64,000 nucleotides of DNA from Flavobacterium sp. ZT3R18 (GTDB taxonomy: Bacteria; Bacteroidota; Bacteroidia; Flavobacteriales; Flavobacteriaceae): the NCBI RefSeq assembly GCF_007097385.1, contig NZ_VJZS01000006.1, positions 124,001-188,000 of the forward strand. The letters are read 5' to 3'. Shown in pieces: positions 34,601 through 42,700 of the stretch (position 1 is its first letter; the number at the start of each line of letters is the position of its first letter). The notes under the pieces were generated by a model. It was not told where the DNA came from. It saw only the letters and a list, made by a program, of their open reading frames with translations, and made no database searches. The position numbers and the translations under genes were made by a program.

Positions 34601-34861
34601 AGGTTCCGTCCTATTTTGATGACTTCGTTTGCCTTTATTGCAGGTTTAATTCCTTTGGTATTTGCCTCTGGACCTGGTAAAATTGGTAACAGAACTATTG
34701 GTACTGCGGCAGCAGGAGGAATGCTTATAGGGACCATTTGCGGTGTATTTATTATTCCTGGATTGTACTACGTTTTTGGTAGAATCGCAGAAAAATATAA
34801 GCTGGTAAAAAATGAAAAAGAAAATCCATTAACCGAAGAAATTGATAATAACCATGTATAA
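31691..34861 (+). CDS. RND efflux pump, hydrophobe/amphiphile (AcrB/MexB) type
   Basis: 1056 residues. It begins MFNKFIQRPVLSIVISL, the usual first transmembrane helix. GDWRSTIIPAIAVPVSLIGTF and LFALVLAIGVVVDDAIVVIE (around residue 400) contain the proton-relay Asp pair in TM4. A second repeat of the fold starts near residue 540 and ends with LGKNAVLIVEFA and RFRPILMTS. Two large periplasmic loops separate TM1/TM2 and TM7/TM8. Drug, bile salt or detergent export driven by the proton gradient is the family role. Its stop overlaps the start of the outer-membrane factor gene, so the genes are one operon. Confidence 0.95.
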   Translation: MFNKFIQRPVLSIVISLIIVFLGALAVTNLPVTQFPSISPPKVNVTADYPGSNGELMIKSVIIPLEKALNGVPGMKYMTSDAGNDGEASIQVIFNLGTDPNQAAINVQNRVASVVNKLPPLVVREGVKITREESSMLMYVNLYSDDKNTDQKFLYNFAEINILSELKRVNGVGFADVLGTREYAMRIWLKPDRMLAYKISADEVMEALANQSLEASPGKTGESSGKRSQAFEYVLKYSGRFTTKEQYGNVVLRSSADGEILRLKDVANIEFGSSMYDIYSSLNGKPSAAIVLKQSYGSNASQVIKDVKAKLAEIKKNSFPKGMDYEISYDVSKFLDASIEKVMHTLVEAFILVGLVVFLFLGDWRSTIIPAIAVPVSLIGTFVFMQFFGITLNLITLFALVLAIGVVVDDAIVVIEAVHAKMEEEHLSAIKATKKAMHEIAGAIIAITFLMAAVFIPVAFMSGPVGIFYRQFSITMATAIILSGIVALTLTPALCAMMLKNNHGKPKKRTPINIFLDGFNNKFNITAGKYQNALSHIINRRTITFITLIVFCLGTWILSSNVPSGFIPNEDQGMFYAIIQTPPGSSLERTNNVAEKLQKIAETVEGVQSVSALAGYEILTEGTGSNSGTCLINLKDWSDRKHSVQEVMAELEEKTKEIPGANIEFFQPPAVPGYGAAGGFELRLLDKAGSGDYKKMETVNAEFVKELNKRPELSSVFSFYSASFPQYMMKVDNDLAQQKGVSIENAMNTLSTLVGSNYEISFIKYGFNYKVIVQAAPQYRALPEDILKLYVKNNRDEMVPFSAFMKLEKVYGLSEITRHNMYNSAEISGAAAAGYSSGAAIKAIQEVAEKKLPRGFGIDWAGISADEVAQGNQAIWVFLICLGFVYLVLAAQYESFILPLSVILSLPAGIFGAFLLLQLTGLENNIYAQVAMVMLIGLLGKNAVLIVEFAIQRHAAGKSVLEAAMEGSKARFRPILMTSFAFIAGLIPLVFASGPGKIGNRTIGTAAAGGMLIGTICGVFIIPGLYYVFGRIAEKYKLVKNEKENPLTEEIDNNHV

Positions 34862-36284
34862 AATGAAGTTACATAAATATATTATCCCGCTAGGTATTTG
34901 CTTAGCGGTGGTAAGTTGTACTCCAGGTATCGCACCGTTGGCAGCAAGCAAGCCTGTTCCTGAATCTTTTGATAAAAGTACGGATACGATCAATATTTCA
35001 ACTACTCCTTGGCGTACCTATTTTAAGGATCAGAATTTGGTAAATTTGATCGATACAGCCTTGAAAAACAATCAGGAATTACAGATTACTTTGCAGGAAA
35101 TTGAGATTGCAAAGAATGATATTCGTGTGAAGAAAGGCGCTCTGTTACCAAAAGTTGGTATAGGCGCAGGCGCAGGAGTTGAAAAAGTAGGAAGGTATAC
35201 CAGTCAAGGGGCGGGGGATGCCTCTACCGAGATAATGCCCGGTAAGGAAATGCCAGACCCGTTGAGCGATTTTAAACTAGCGGCTTATGCCCGCTGGGAA
35301 GTAGATATTTGGAAAAAACTGCGCAATTCTAAGAAAGTAGCAGTAACTAGATATTTAGCAACTGTTGAAGGTAAGAACTTTGTGATTACGAACCTTATCG
35401 CTGAGGTTGCCGATTCTTATTACGAATTATTGGCTCTGGATAGCCAGTTAGATATTGTAAGACAGAATATTGCATTGCAATCGAATGCTTTAGAAATTGT
35501 AAAATTTCAAAAAGAAGCCGCTAGAGCAACTGAGTTAGGTGTTCAAAAATTTCAGGCGGAGGTAATGGCGTCTAAAAGCATGGAGTTTGAGATTCTTCAA
35601 AACATAAAAGAAACGGAGAATAAAATTAACTTTTTGTTAGGGCAGTACCCGCAGGAGATAAAGAGAGACAAAAGTAACTTCATGAGTTTGATGCCATCGG
35701 TAATCAATTCAGGAATTCCTTCGCAATTGTTGGCCAATCGTCCGGACATCAAACAAGCCGAACTGCAACTGACTGCTGCAAAGCTGGATGTAAAAGTAGC
35801 GCGTGCCGAGTTTTATCCTTCACTCGATATTTCGGCAGCGATAGGATTAAATGCTTTTAAACCGTCCTATTTGTTTACACTTCCCGAGTCGTTGCTGTAT
35901 TCATTAGCCGGAGATTTGGCTGCGCCTTTGATTAACAGAAATGCCATCAAAGCCGAGTATAGTTCTGCCAATGCACGACAAATTCAGGCTTTGTATAACT
36001 ATGAGCGTACCATTTTAAATGCCTATCTAGAAGTTTCTAGCCAACTTTCTAAAATCAATAATCTAGGAAAAAGCTATGACTTAAAATCGCAACAAGTAGC
36101 TACATTAAACCGTTCTATAGCCGTTGCAGGAGATTTATTCAAGTCTGCCAAAGTAGATTATTTCGAAGTTTTGATGACACAGCGCGATGCTTTAGAATCT
36201 AATCTCGAACTAATAGATACCAAAAAAGAGCAACTCAATGCCATAGTTCATGTTTACAGAGAACTAGGAGGAGGTTGGAAATAA
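34854..36284 (+). CDS. Outer-membrane efflux factor (TolC/OprM family lipoprotein)
   Basis: About 476 residues. The lipobox is LAVVSC, as in OprM-type (NodT) lipoproteins. Two TolC-type repeats are visible with long helices, and the typical QAELQLTAAKLDVKVARAEFYPSL and LLANRPDI motifs near residue 305. Start choice: ATG at 34854 overlaps the pump stop (ATGTATAA) and allows translational coupling; ATG at 34863 (MKLHKYI) would also give a good signal peptide. It completes the tripartite efflux system and is followed by a terminator. Confidence 0.93.
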   Translation: MYKMKLHKYIIPLGICLAVVSCTPGIAPLAASKPVPESFDKSTDTINISTTPWRTYFKDQNLVNLIDTALKNNQELQITLQEIEIAKNDIRVKKGALLPKVGIGAGAGVEKVGRYTSQGAGDASTEIMPGKEMPDPLSDFKLAAYARWEVDIWKKLRNSKKVAVTRYLATVEGKNFVITNLIAEVADSYYELLALDSQLDIVRQNIALQSNALEIVKFQKEAARATELGVQKFQAEVMASKSMEFEILQNIKETENKINFLLGQYPQEIKRDKSNFMSLMPSVINSGIPSQLLANRPDIKQAELQLTAAKLDVKVARAEFYPSLDISAAIGLNAFKPSYLFTLPESLLYSLAGDLAAPLINRNAIKAEYSSANARQIQALYNYERTILNAYLEVSSQLSKINNLGKSYDLKSQQVATLNRSIAVAGDLFKSAKVDYFEVLMTQRDALESNLELIDTKKEQLNAIVHVYRELGGGWK

Positions 36285-36304
36285 GACCGTTTTTTTTAAG
36301 TTTG

Positions 36305-36347
36305 CCCAAAGCCCTAAGCACCGTAAAGTGTTTGGGGCTTTTTTTAT
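36305..36347 (+). terminator. Rho-independent terminator after the RND operon
   Basis: AAAGCCC and GGGCTTT form the base of a stem containing a further ACTTTACGG-type pairing and run into seven T residues on the plus strand, about 20 bases past the stop. Confidence 0.75.
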
Positions 36348-36434
36348 AAAAAACATTTACTAGAATTTAATACCATTAATTATTGTTACTATTCTGCCTA
36401 CACCAAATTAACGTAGGATTTTAAAAAAAAACAG

Positions 36435-36569
36435 ACACGTCCCGAAAGCTTTCGGGATACACAAATTTGCACAAATTGCATTGTGAAATTGTTTTTTTTG
36501 TGAAATTAGATTCGATTTTGATCCTGTATTCGTGTTAATTCGTGAATCCCAATAACGATCGGGACGTGT
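36435..36569. repeat. 135-bp element with 11-bp terminal inverted repeats
   Basis: ACACGTCCCGA (36435-36445) and TCGGGACGTGT (36559-36569) are exact inverted repeats. Immediately inside the left end is the perfect palindrome TCCCGAAAGCTTTCGGGA (36440-36457), and at the right end an imperfect one (TCCC-AATAACGAT-CGGGA). The interior is A/T-rich with ATTCGTG words and has no frame. The form is that of a MITE-like non-autonomous element. Confidence 0.6.
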
Positions 36570-36591
36570 GAAATTTTTGTTAGTAGTACTG

Positions 36592-37419
36592 CTATTTAGA
36601 GCTGTTACCAGATAATTGATTGAATTTTTTTAAAAACTCATTCGATTTTGCATCTTGCTCCGTTGCTTTTAAAGCAACAGAATAACGGTAATAATATTCA
36701 GGTTCTAAATCAGTAGTCTTACTAAATATTTTGCTATAGTATTTTTCGGCTTTTTCTAATTGATTGTCGAAAAAGTATGAATTGGCCAGTTTTTTTAATA
36801 TATCTAAAGTTTCGTATCCTTTTTCAACAACTCTTTCATAGGTTTTTATAATGTCAATGTTGGCTGGAATATTTACTTTTTTTGGTGTATCGGTGATCGA
36901 AAATACAGTAGAACTTTCAATTTCATTTAAAGTGTTTAATTTAATAATGGTTTCATCGAGTTGCTCTTTTTTAGGAAAATCGGGAGTTATTATTGTTTTA
37001 TTCGCTGTGCCTAAATCAGGGATGTCTATTTTTTTTGGTGTATCGGTAATGGATACTTTAGCAGAATTTCCAATTTTCTTTAAACCATCCGATTTTAGAA
37101 TACTTTCAACGAGTTGTTCGCCATTTTCAAATATGGTTGTTACTATTCTTTTGCTATTTGGTCCTAAATTATAGGTTTGAATTAGTTTAGGATGTGTTAC
37201 ATTGTAAACTGTTTTGTGTCCACCAAATTTCAAATCAACGATTTCTTCCACATGGTAATACTTTACTTTTCTTGCCTGAGCATCAACTTTATCACTTAGA
37301 ATTGTAGCATTGTTTTGCACTCCTTCTGTTTTTTTTTCATTTTGAGGAATTTTTTGTGCCCAACCATTGAATGGAAGTAAGCTTATAGTTATGATGTAAA
37401 CGAGTATTTGATTTTTCAT
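36592..37419 (-). CDS. Secreted TPR-like protein related to the N-terminus of PorE-type proteins
   Basis: 275 residues from ATG at 37419, which starts a signal peptide (MKNQILVYIITISLLPFNGWAQ); the longer frame upstream adds an implausible Cys-rich stretch. The middle has two copies of a SITDTPKK-I/V-D/N-IP motif (about residues 115 and 175). The last 85 residues (YERVVEKGYETLDILKKLAN, SYFFDNQLEKAEKYYSKIF, EYYYRYSVALKATEQD) closely resemble the TPR part at the start of the OmpA/PD40 protein encoded at 55244. It has no OmpA domain. It may be a shortened partner of T9SS adhesins or a periplasmic scaffold; this is inference. Confidence 0.6.
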   Translation of the reverse strand: MKNQILVYIITISLLPFNGWAQKIPQNEKKTEGVQNNATILSDKVDAQARKVKYYHVEEIVDLKFGGHKTVYNVTHPKLIQTYNLGPNSKRIVTTIFENGEQLVESILKSDGLKKIGNSAKVSITDTPKKIDIPDLGTANKTIITPDFPKKEQLDETIIKLNTLNEIESSTVFSITDTPKKVNIPANIDIIKTYERVVEKGYETLDILKKLANSYFFDNQLEKAEKYYSKIFSKTTDLEPEYYYRYSVALKATEQDAKSNEFLKKFNQLSGNSSK

Positions 37420-37998
37420 GATTTTATCTAAATGAACAGTAAAGGAGAGTTTGCAATTCGAGCACAAAGATTGGCATTTTGATTCTTCAAAACAAATCCA
37501 ATACAGCAATATTCATTCATTTGCCATTCGATAGTGAATTAAAAATGTAAATCTATTAATCTCTGATAAACAGTGTTTTAATTTAGATTCGTAAAAAAAA
37601 CACTCCACACTCCCAATGCTTATAGACAGGCCAAATTTTTTTAAGAAAATTTTAGCTACGAATTTACGAATTAACATAAATTCATAATGAATAAAAATTA
37701 ATTGTATGAATTTTATTCCTTTTGATAAATTGTGTAATTTAAATATGTGAAAATTCGTAGCAACTTTTTTCTTTTTTTAAAGGCGTTTACCCAAGCGTAT
37801 CGATCAGGATGAAAAGGTTTACCATATAAGAAATAGAAGAACAGATAAGTTATTGCTTTTTGCATGCTGTTTATTTTAGAACATAGCCACCTGAATTAAC
37901 TGTATCGGCATTCTTTTTCAATCGCCCAGCGGTTATTTTTTTTGTATGTTTAAATAGGAGGGGTATTGGGTTTTTTAAACAATCACAGAATACATTTG
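37420..37998. other. Gap with nested repeat elements
   Basis: 579 bases without a supported gene. An insert-like segment is bounded by perfect 11-bp inverted repeats GCTACGAATTT (37655-37665) and AAATTCGTAGC (37751-37761). It is followed by copy 1 of the dispersed AAGGTTTACCATATAAGAAAT element (37808-37890). The word CACTCCACACTCCCAA at about 37601-37617 also precedes copy 2 (about 44086-44101), so the 107-bp segment appears inserted within a longer copy. Confidence 0.5.
37808..37890. repeat. AAGGTTTACCATATAAGAAAT dispersed element, copy 1 (shortened)
   Basis: Shares three blocks with 44118-44242: AGGTTTACCATATAAGAAAT, ATAAGTTATTGCTTTTT and ATGCTGTTTATTTTAGAA, in the same order. It lacks the returning hairpin arm found in copy 2. 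Confidence 0.7.
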
Positions 37999-39231
37999 TC
38001 AATTAACTTTCTCTATAATAAATTTTTTTTTCATGCTATTTGCAGCAATAAATACGCTTATCATCATAAGAGCTGCACCAGCTAAAAAAGGTGCACCAGC
38101 AAATTGAATTGGAGCAGCCGGACGGGTAAACCAGGTAAATAAATTGGTCATTAATAACGGTCCAATTATAGAAGCTACACTCATTAAACTGGTTAAAGAT
38201 CCCTGTAATTCCCCTTGCTCATTTTGAGGTACATTTCTAGAGATAATCGATTGTAGTGATGGCCCTGTAATGCCACCCAAACAATACGGAATTAAAAATA
38301 GAAACATCATCCAGCTTTGAGTTGCAAAAGCAAACAATAAAAGGGATAGCGTATATAGAACTAATCCAATAAAAATGCTTTTTTCATTCCCTATTTTAGG
38401 ATTAATGATCCGAATTAAACCTCCTTGAACAATAACAACCATTATGCCAGCAGTGGTTAATGAAAGTCCAATAAGGGCATTACTCCAACCAAACTTTTCA
38501 ATATTAATAAAAGTCCAAGTACTCATTACGGCATGATCGGCGATGTAAATTAATATGAAGGTAATAATTAATCCGCCCGAAAGACTCTTGTGTTTTTTTA
38601 GTTGTAATAAAGAACCTAACGGATTGGCTCTTTTCCATTGAAACGGGCGTCTATTTTCTATGGCTAAAGATTCTGGCAAAACAAAATAGCCATATATTAC
38701 ATTGATAAACGTTAAAATTGCAGCGGTAATAAATGGAACTCTTGGGCCTAATTCGCTCAATACGCCACCTAGTACAGGGCCTATAATGTATCCTAATCCA
38801 AAAGCAGCTCCGATCATCCCAAAATTTTTCGCTCTGTTTTCATCTGTACTAATATCGGCAATATAAGCAGTAGCAGTTGTATAACTTGCTCCAAACATTC
38901 CAGCAATAATCCGGCCCAGAAATAGCCACCATATTGTTGGCGCTAACCAAAGAAAAATATAATCAATCCCAAAACCTAATAAAGACAATAACAAAACAGG
39001 TCTTCGTCCGTATTTATCGCTCAAATTGCCAACTATCGGAGCGCAAATAAATTGCATAAAGGCATAAGCAAAAAGCAGCAAACCACTCCATTGTGAAGCC
39101 TGGCTAATATTTCCATGAATAAGTTGCTCAATTAATCTTGGTAACACAGGGCCAATTATACTTAGACCAATAACATCTAGTAATAATGTAATGAAAATAA
39201 AACTCAGTGCCGCCTTTTTGGTTGAAGTCAT
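37999..39231 (-). CDS. MFS exporter, TCR/Tet family
   Basis: 410 residues, about 12 transmembrane helices. The N-terminal LDVIGLSIIGPVLPRLI and the loop 2-3 motif GNLSDKYGRRPVLLLSL (G-x-x-S/A-D-x-x-G-R-R, near residue 68) are those of proton-driven drug/H+ antiporters. GRIIAGMFGASYTTATAYIAD matches the TetA-like subgroup. It should expel a tetracycline-like or other drug across the inner membrane, but homology of this level does not prove tetracycline resistance. No tetR-type regulator is adjacent. Confidence 0.88.
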   Translation of the reverse strand: MTSTKKAALSFIFITLLLDVIGLSIIGPVLPRLIEQLIHGNISQASQWSGLLLFAYAFMQFICAPIVGNLSDKYGRRPVLLLSLLGFGIDYIFLWLAPTIWWLFLGRIIAGMFGASYTTATAYIADISTDENRAKNFGMIGAAFGLGYIIGPVLGGVLSELGPRVPFITAAILTFINVIYGYFVLPESLAIENRRPFQWKRANPLGSLLQLKKHKSLSGGLIITFILIYIADHAVMSTWTFINIEKFGWSNALIGLSLTTAGIMVVIVQGGLIRIINPKIGNEKSIFIGLVLYTLSLLLFAFATQSWMMFLFLIPYCLGGITGPSLQSIISRNVPQNEQGELQGSLTSLMSVASIIGPLLMTNLFTWFTRPAAPIQFAGAPFLAGAALMMISVFIAANSMKKKFIIEKVN

Positions 39232-39715
39232 GGGTTTGTGATTATTGTAAATTTAATAGGGATAAAAATAACTTTTTTTTCGGGAAACGTAATCAAATGT
39301 GTCAGAGGAATTTTTATTCCGAAAATCAAAGCTTTTAGAAGTCAGTTTAGAGGAGTGAGAAAGATAAATTTCTTCTAGTTCAAACTTGCCTTTTGATGTA
39401 AAATCAAGCAGTTATCCGTGATTCACTTATTTCAAGACTAGACAAACTGTATGATTTCAGTATTTTTTTCCATTAAATAGTTGATATTTCCAATTTTTGG
39501 AAATGTTAAACATTCGGTATGTGTGTAACTGATTGATTTGCAATGCGTTTTTAAAAAAGGCGTGCTATTTGATTATTCAATGTCAGGTAAAATTAAAAAT
39601 ATAACAACTGTCTCTTAATTTATTATCAATTTTAGCTAAACGACTAATGTAAGCGCATTTATCGTTTAGTTAAAATTGATAATTAGTTTTTGTAACAGAT
39701 AAAATTTGGATACAA
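39232..39715. other. Divergent gap; leader of the adhesin gene
   Basis: 484 bases without a gene. Only the long inverted repeat at 39622-39683 and a near-promoter (TAAAATTTGG at about 39702, one base too long for TAnnTTTG) were noted. Confidence 0.4.
39622..39683. promoter_or_regulatory. 22-bp inverted repeat upstream of the adhesin gene
   Basis: ATTATCAATTTTAGCTAAACGA (39622-39643, given here as its two halves ATTATCAATTT and TAGCTAAACGA) pairs with 39662-39683, with one G-T wobble and an 18-base loop. It ends 33 bases before the start codon. It may be an operator, a leader hairpin controlling translation, or a terminator for incoming transcripts (TAGTTTTTG follows). Confidence 0.55.
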
Positions 39716-42700
39716 ATGAAAACATTCATACTTACATTAATGGTATTGATTAGTTTACAAAGTTTTTCACAATCGATTACTGTAAATACTAGTGTTTATA
39801 CGGTCGATCAGTTGGTCAATACTGTTTTAATTAATTCTCCCTGTGTTTCTGGTACAAACGTTACCTCAAAGACTGGAACAGATTTTGGTTCAACAAATGG
39901 TATTGGTTATTTTGAGAACGCAAATCCAAACTTTCCTTTTGAAAAAGGAGTAGTATTAACAACTGGGGATGTATCCAAGGTTCCTAGTCCAAACACCACT
40001 GTCTTGAGTGATGGAAATTTGGTATGGACTGGAGATGCTGACCTAGAGGCTAATTTGCTCTCTCAATCTGGAATTACCATTAACTCGATTAATGCAAGTT
40101 ATATAGAGTTTGATTTTAAACCTAAAACCTCCAATTTTGATTTTGAATTTATTTTTGCTTCCGAAGAGTATGGAACTTCACAATGTAATTTTTCTGATGC
40201 TTTTGCTTTTCTTTTGAAAGACCTTACTATTGGTGGTGCAAATGAAAATTTAGCTGTGGTTCCCGCACCAGCATTGCCCAATACTCCAATATCTGTAGAA
40301 ACCATTAGAGACAATTTATACAATACAAATTGCCCTTCGGCTAATGCTAGTTTTTTTGGAAAGTTTAACGGGGGAGGATTTGGACCTGCCATAAATTTTA
40401 ATGGACAAACCGTAAAAATGATCGCATCGGCAACGGGATTAGATATTACTCATACCTATCATATTAAACTTGTAATTGCTGATGGAGGAAATAATGTAGG
40501 ATACGATTCGGCTATATTTTTTAATGCCAATAGTTTTAATATAGGACAAAATGTTTTAGGGCTTGATTATAGTGTTGCAAATAATAAAGGAATTTGTACA
40601 GGAGGGACATTACCTGTATTATCAGTGGGAAGCTTAAGTTCAGGAACTACTTTTGTTTGGAAAAAAGGAGGTGTTGCTTTTTCTCCTGCACAAACAGGTT
40701 TGACTTTAGATTTAAATTCAGTTTTCCCTTTACTTTCAACAGGAAGCGAAACGTATAGCGTTACCTATACTGAGCCCGGTTGCGTTGCGATTACAGATGA
40801 TATTCTAGTCGAAATATATCCGAAATTAAGTTTTAAAGCGATACTTCCTAATATTTATGCCTGTGATATTGGGGCTTCAACCTATGCTTTTGATTTGACA
40901 AAAAACACACCTATTATTATGGCAGGAATGAATCCCGCTACAACTCCTGCTGGAATGCTAGATGATTTGCCAGCGAGTACAATAGTTACTTATCATCTCA
41001 CGAATGCTGCTGCTATAGCAAACACCGCTGCATTATCAAGCCCTTATACGATTTTGAATTCAGAAAACGGAAAAACAATCTATGTTAGAGTCGGTAGTGC
41101 CACTTCTCCTTGTTATGAGATACGCTCTTTTCAATTGCAGATAGTTCCTCCGCCTTATATTGCTATAGCTCCAGGAGGAACAACACTTTGTGCAAGAACG
41201 CTAGCCGATTTAAGAGCCGATTTTGACTTGACCTCCCAAATCGCTTTAATATTAGGACCACAATCTTCGGCTTACAATGTGATTTCTTTTCACACCACAT
41301 TACCTTCGGCAAATAGTAACATTAATATTTTAGCAACCTCGCCCACAGGAATTATAAGATCGGCATCAAGAACGGTTTGGGTACGATTGCAAAATATATC
41401 GAATGTAGGTTGTTTTGTTACCACTAGTTTTCAGCTTATTGTAACGCCATTGCCTAAAGTAGATATTTTGCCGGATGTAGTAGTTTGTAGCTCTTATACT
41501 TTACCTACTTTAGTCAATGCTGGAAATCAATATTGGAACGGGTTAAACGGTACAGGAACACAGTTCTTTGCAGGTAATAGTGTCACTACAACAAAAAGTT
41601 TATATGTCTATAATAAATCGGGTTCTTGTATTAATCAAGATCTTTTTAAGGTTACGATTGCCAATTTACCTTTGATAGTACCTGCCAGCGCTACTTACTG
41701 TACACAATACACACTTCCTGCGTTGCCCTATGGAAATTATTATACACAAAGCGGTGGCGCAGCAACAAGCGGTAATACAAAATTAGTCGCAGGAACGATT
41801 ATTAATACTGTTGGTCCTAATGCGATATACGTTTGGTTTGAAGATACAACGGTTGTTCCTTCTTGTACCAAAGAAACTTTTTTTACAGTTACAATATTGC
41901 CTTTTACGCCATTACCGGATTATCCTAATCAGTTTGGTTGTAATCCATATACATTACCAGTTGACCCAAATGGAGGAACTTATTATACTGGAATAAATAA
42001 AGGGCTTCCTATAATACCACCGGGTACGATTATAAGTAGTACAAAAACAATTTATGTGTATAAAGAAAGTGGCTCATTACCCCTTAATTGTACTTCAGAA
42101 AAAATATTTACGGTTTATATTGGTATTTCAAATATTACTATTCCTACCAATGTTACTTCCTGTTCTACTTATCTATTACCTTCTTTGGTTGTTGGAGAGT
42201 ATAGAACAGCAGCGGCAGGAGGAGGTTCGGTTGTGGCTTCGGGAACAGCTATAAATAGTACAACAGCGCTTTGGTTTCACGTTGCAGGACAAAGTTGTAC
42301 AGACAATCTATCATTTACCGTTACAGTAAATATTTCGCCATTGCCAGTCATGGTAGATACTCCTCCTCAATGCGATGTCTATTATTTGCCAGCAGTAGCA
42401 CATTCAGGAAAATATTATACAAAGTCTTTAGGAACTGGCGTGGTAAGACCTGTTGGTTACCCAATTACAAGTACTCAAACGATCTATTTTTATGATAAAG
42501 TTCCAACGGGTTCTTGTTATGTAGAATCTAGTTTTCTAGTTACTATAGATCCTTCCCCATTAATCGATGCAAGACCTATAGAAGTTTTAAGATGCAATCA
42601 GAGTTATTTTCTGGATGATTTAAAAGATGGAGAGTATTATGAATTTTCGGGAGGATTATCTGCAACAAATCCTATTTTGCCAGCTGGTTATGAAATAAAA

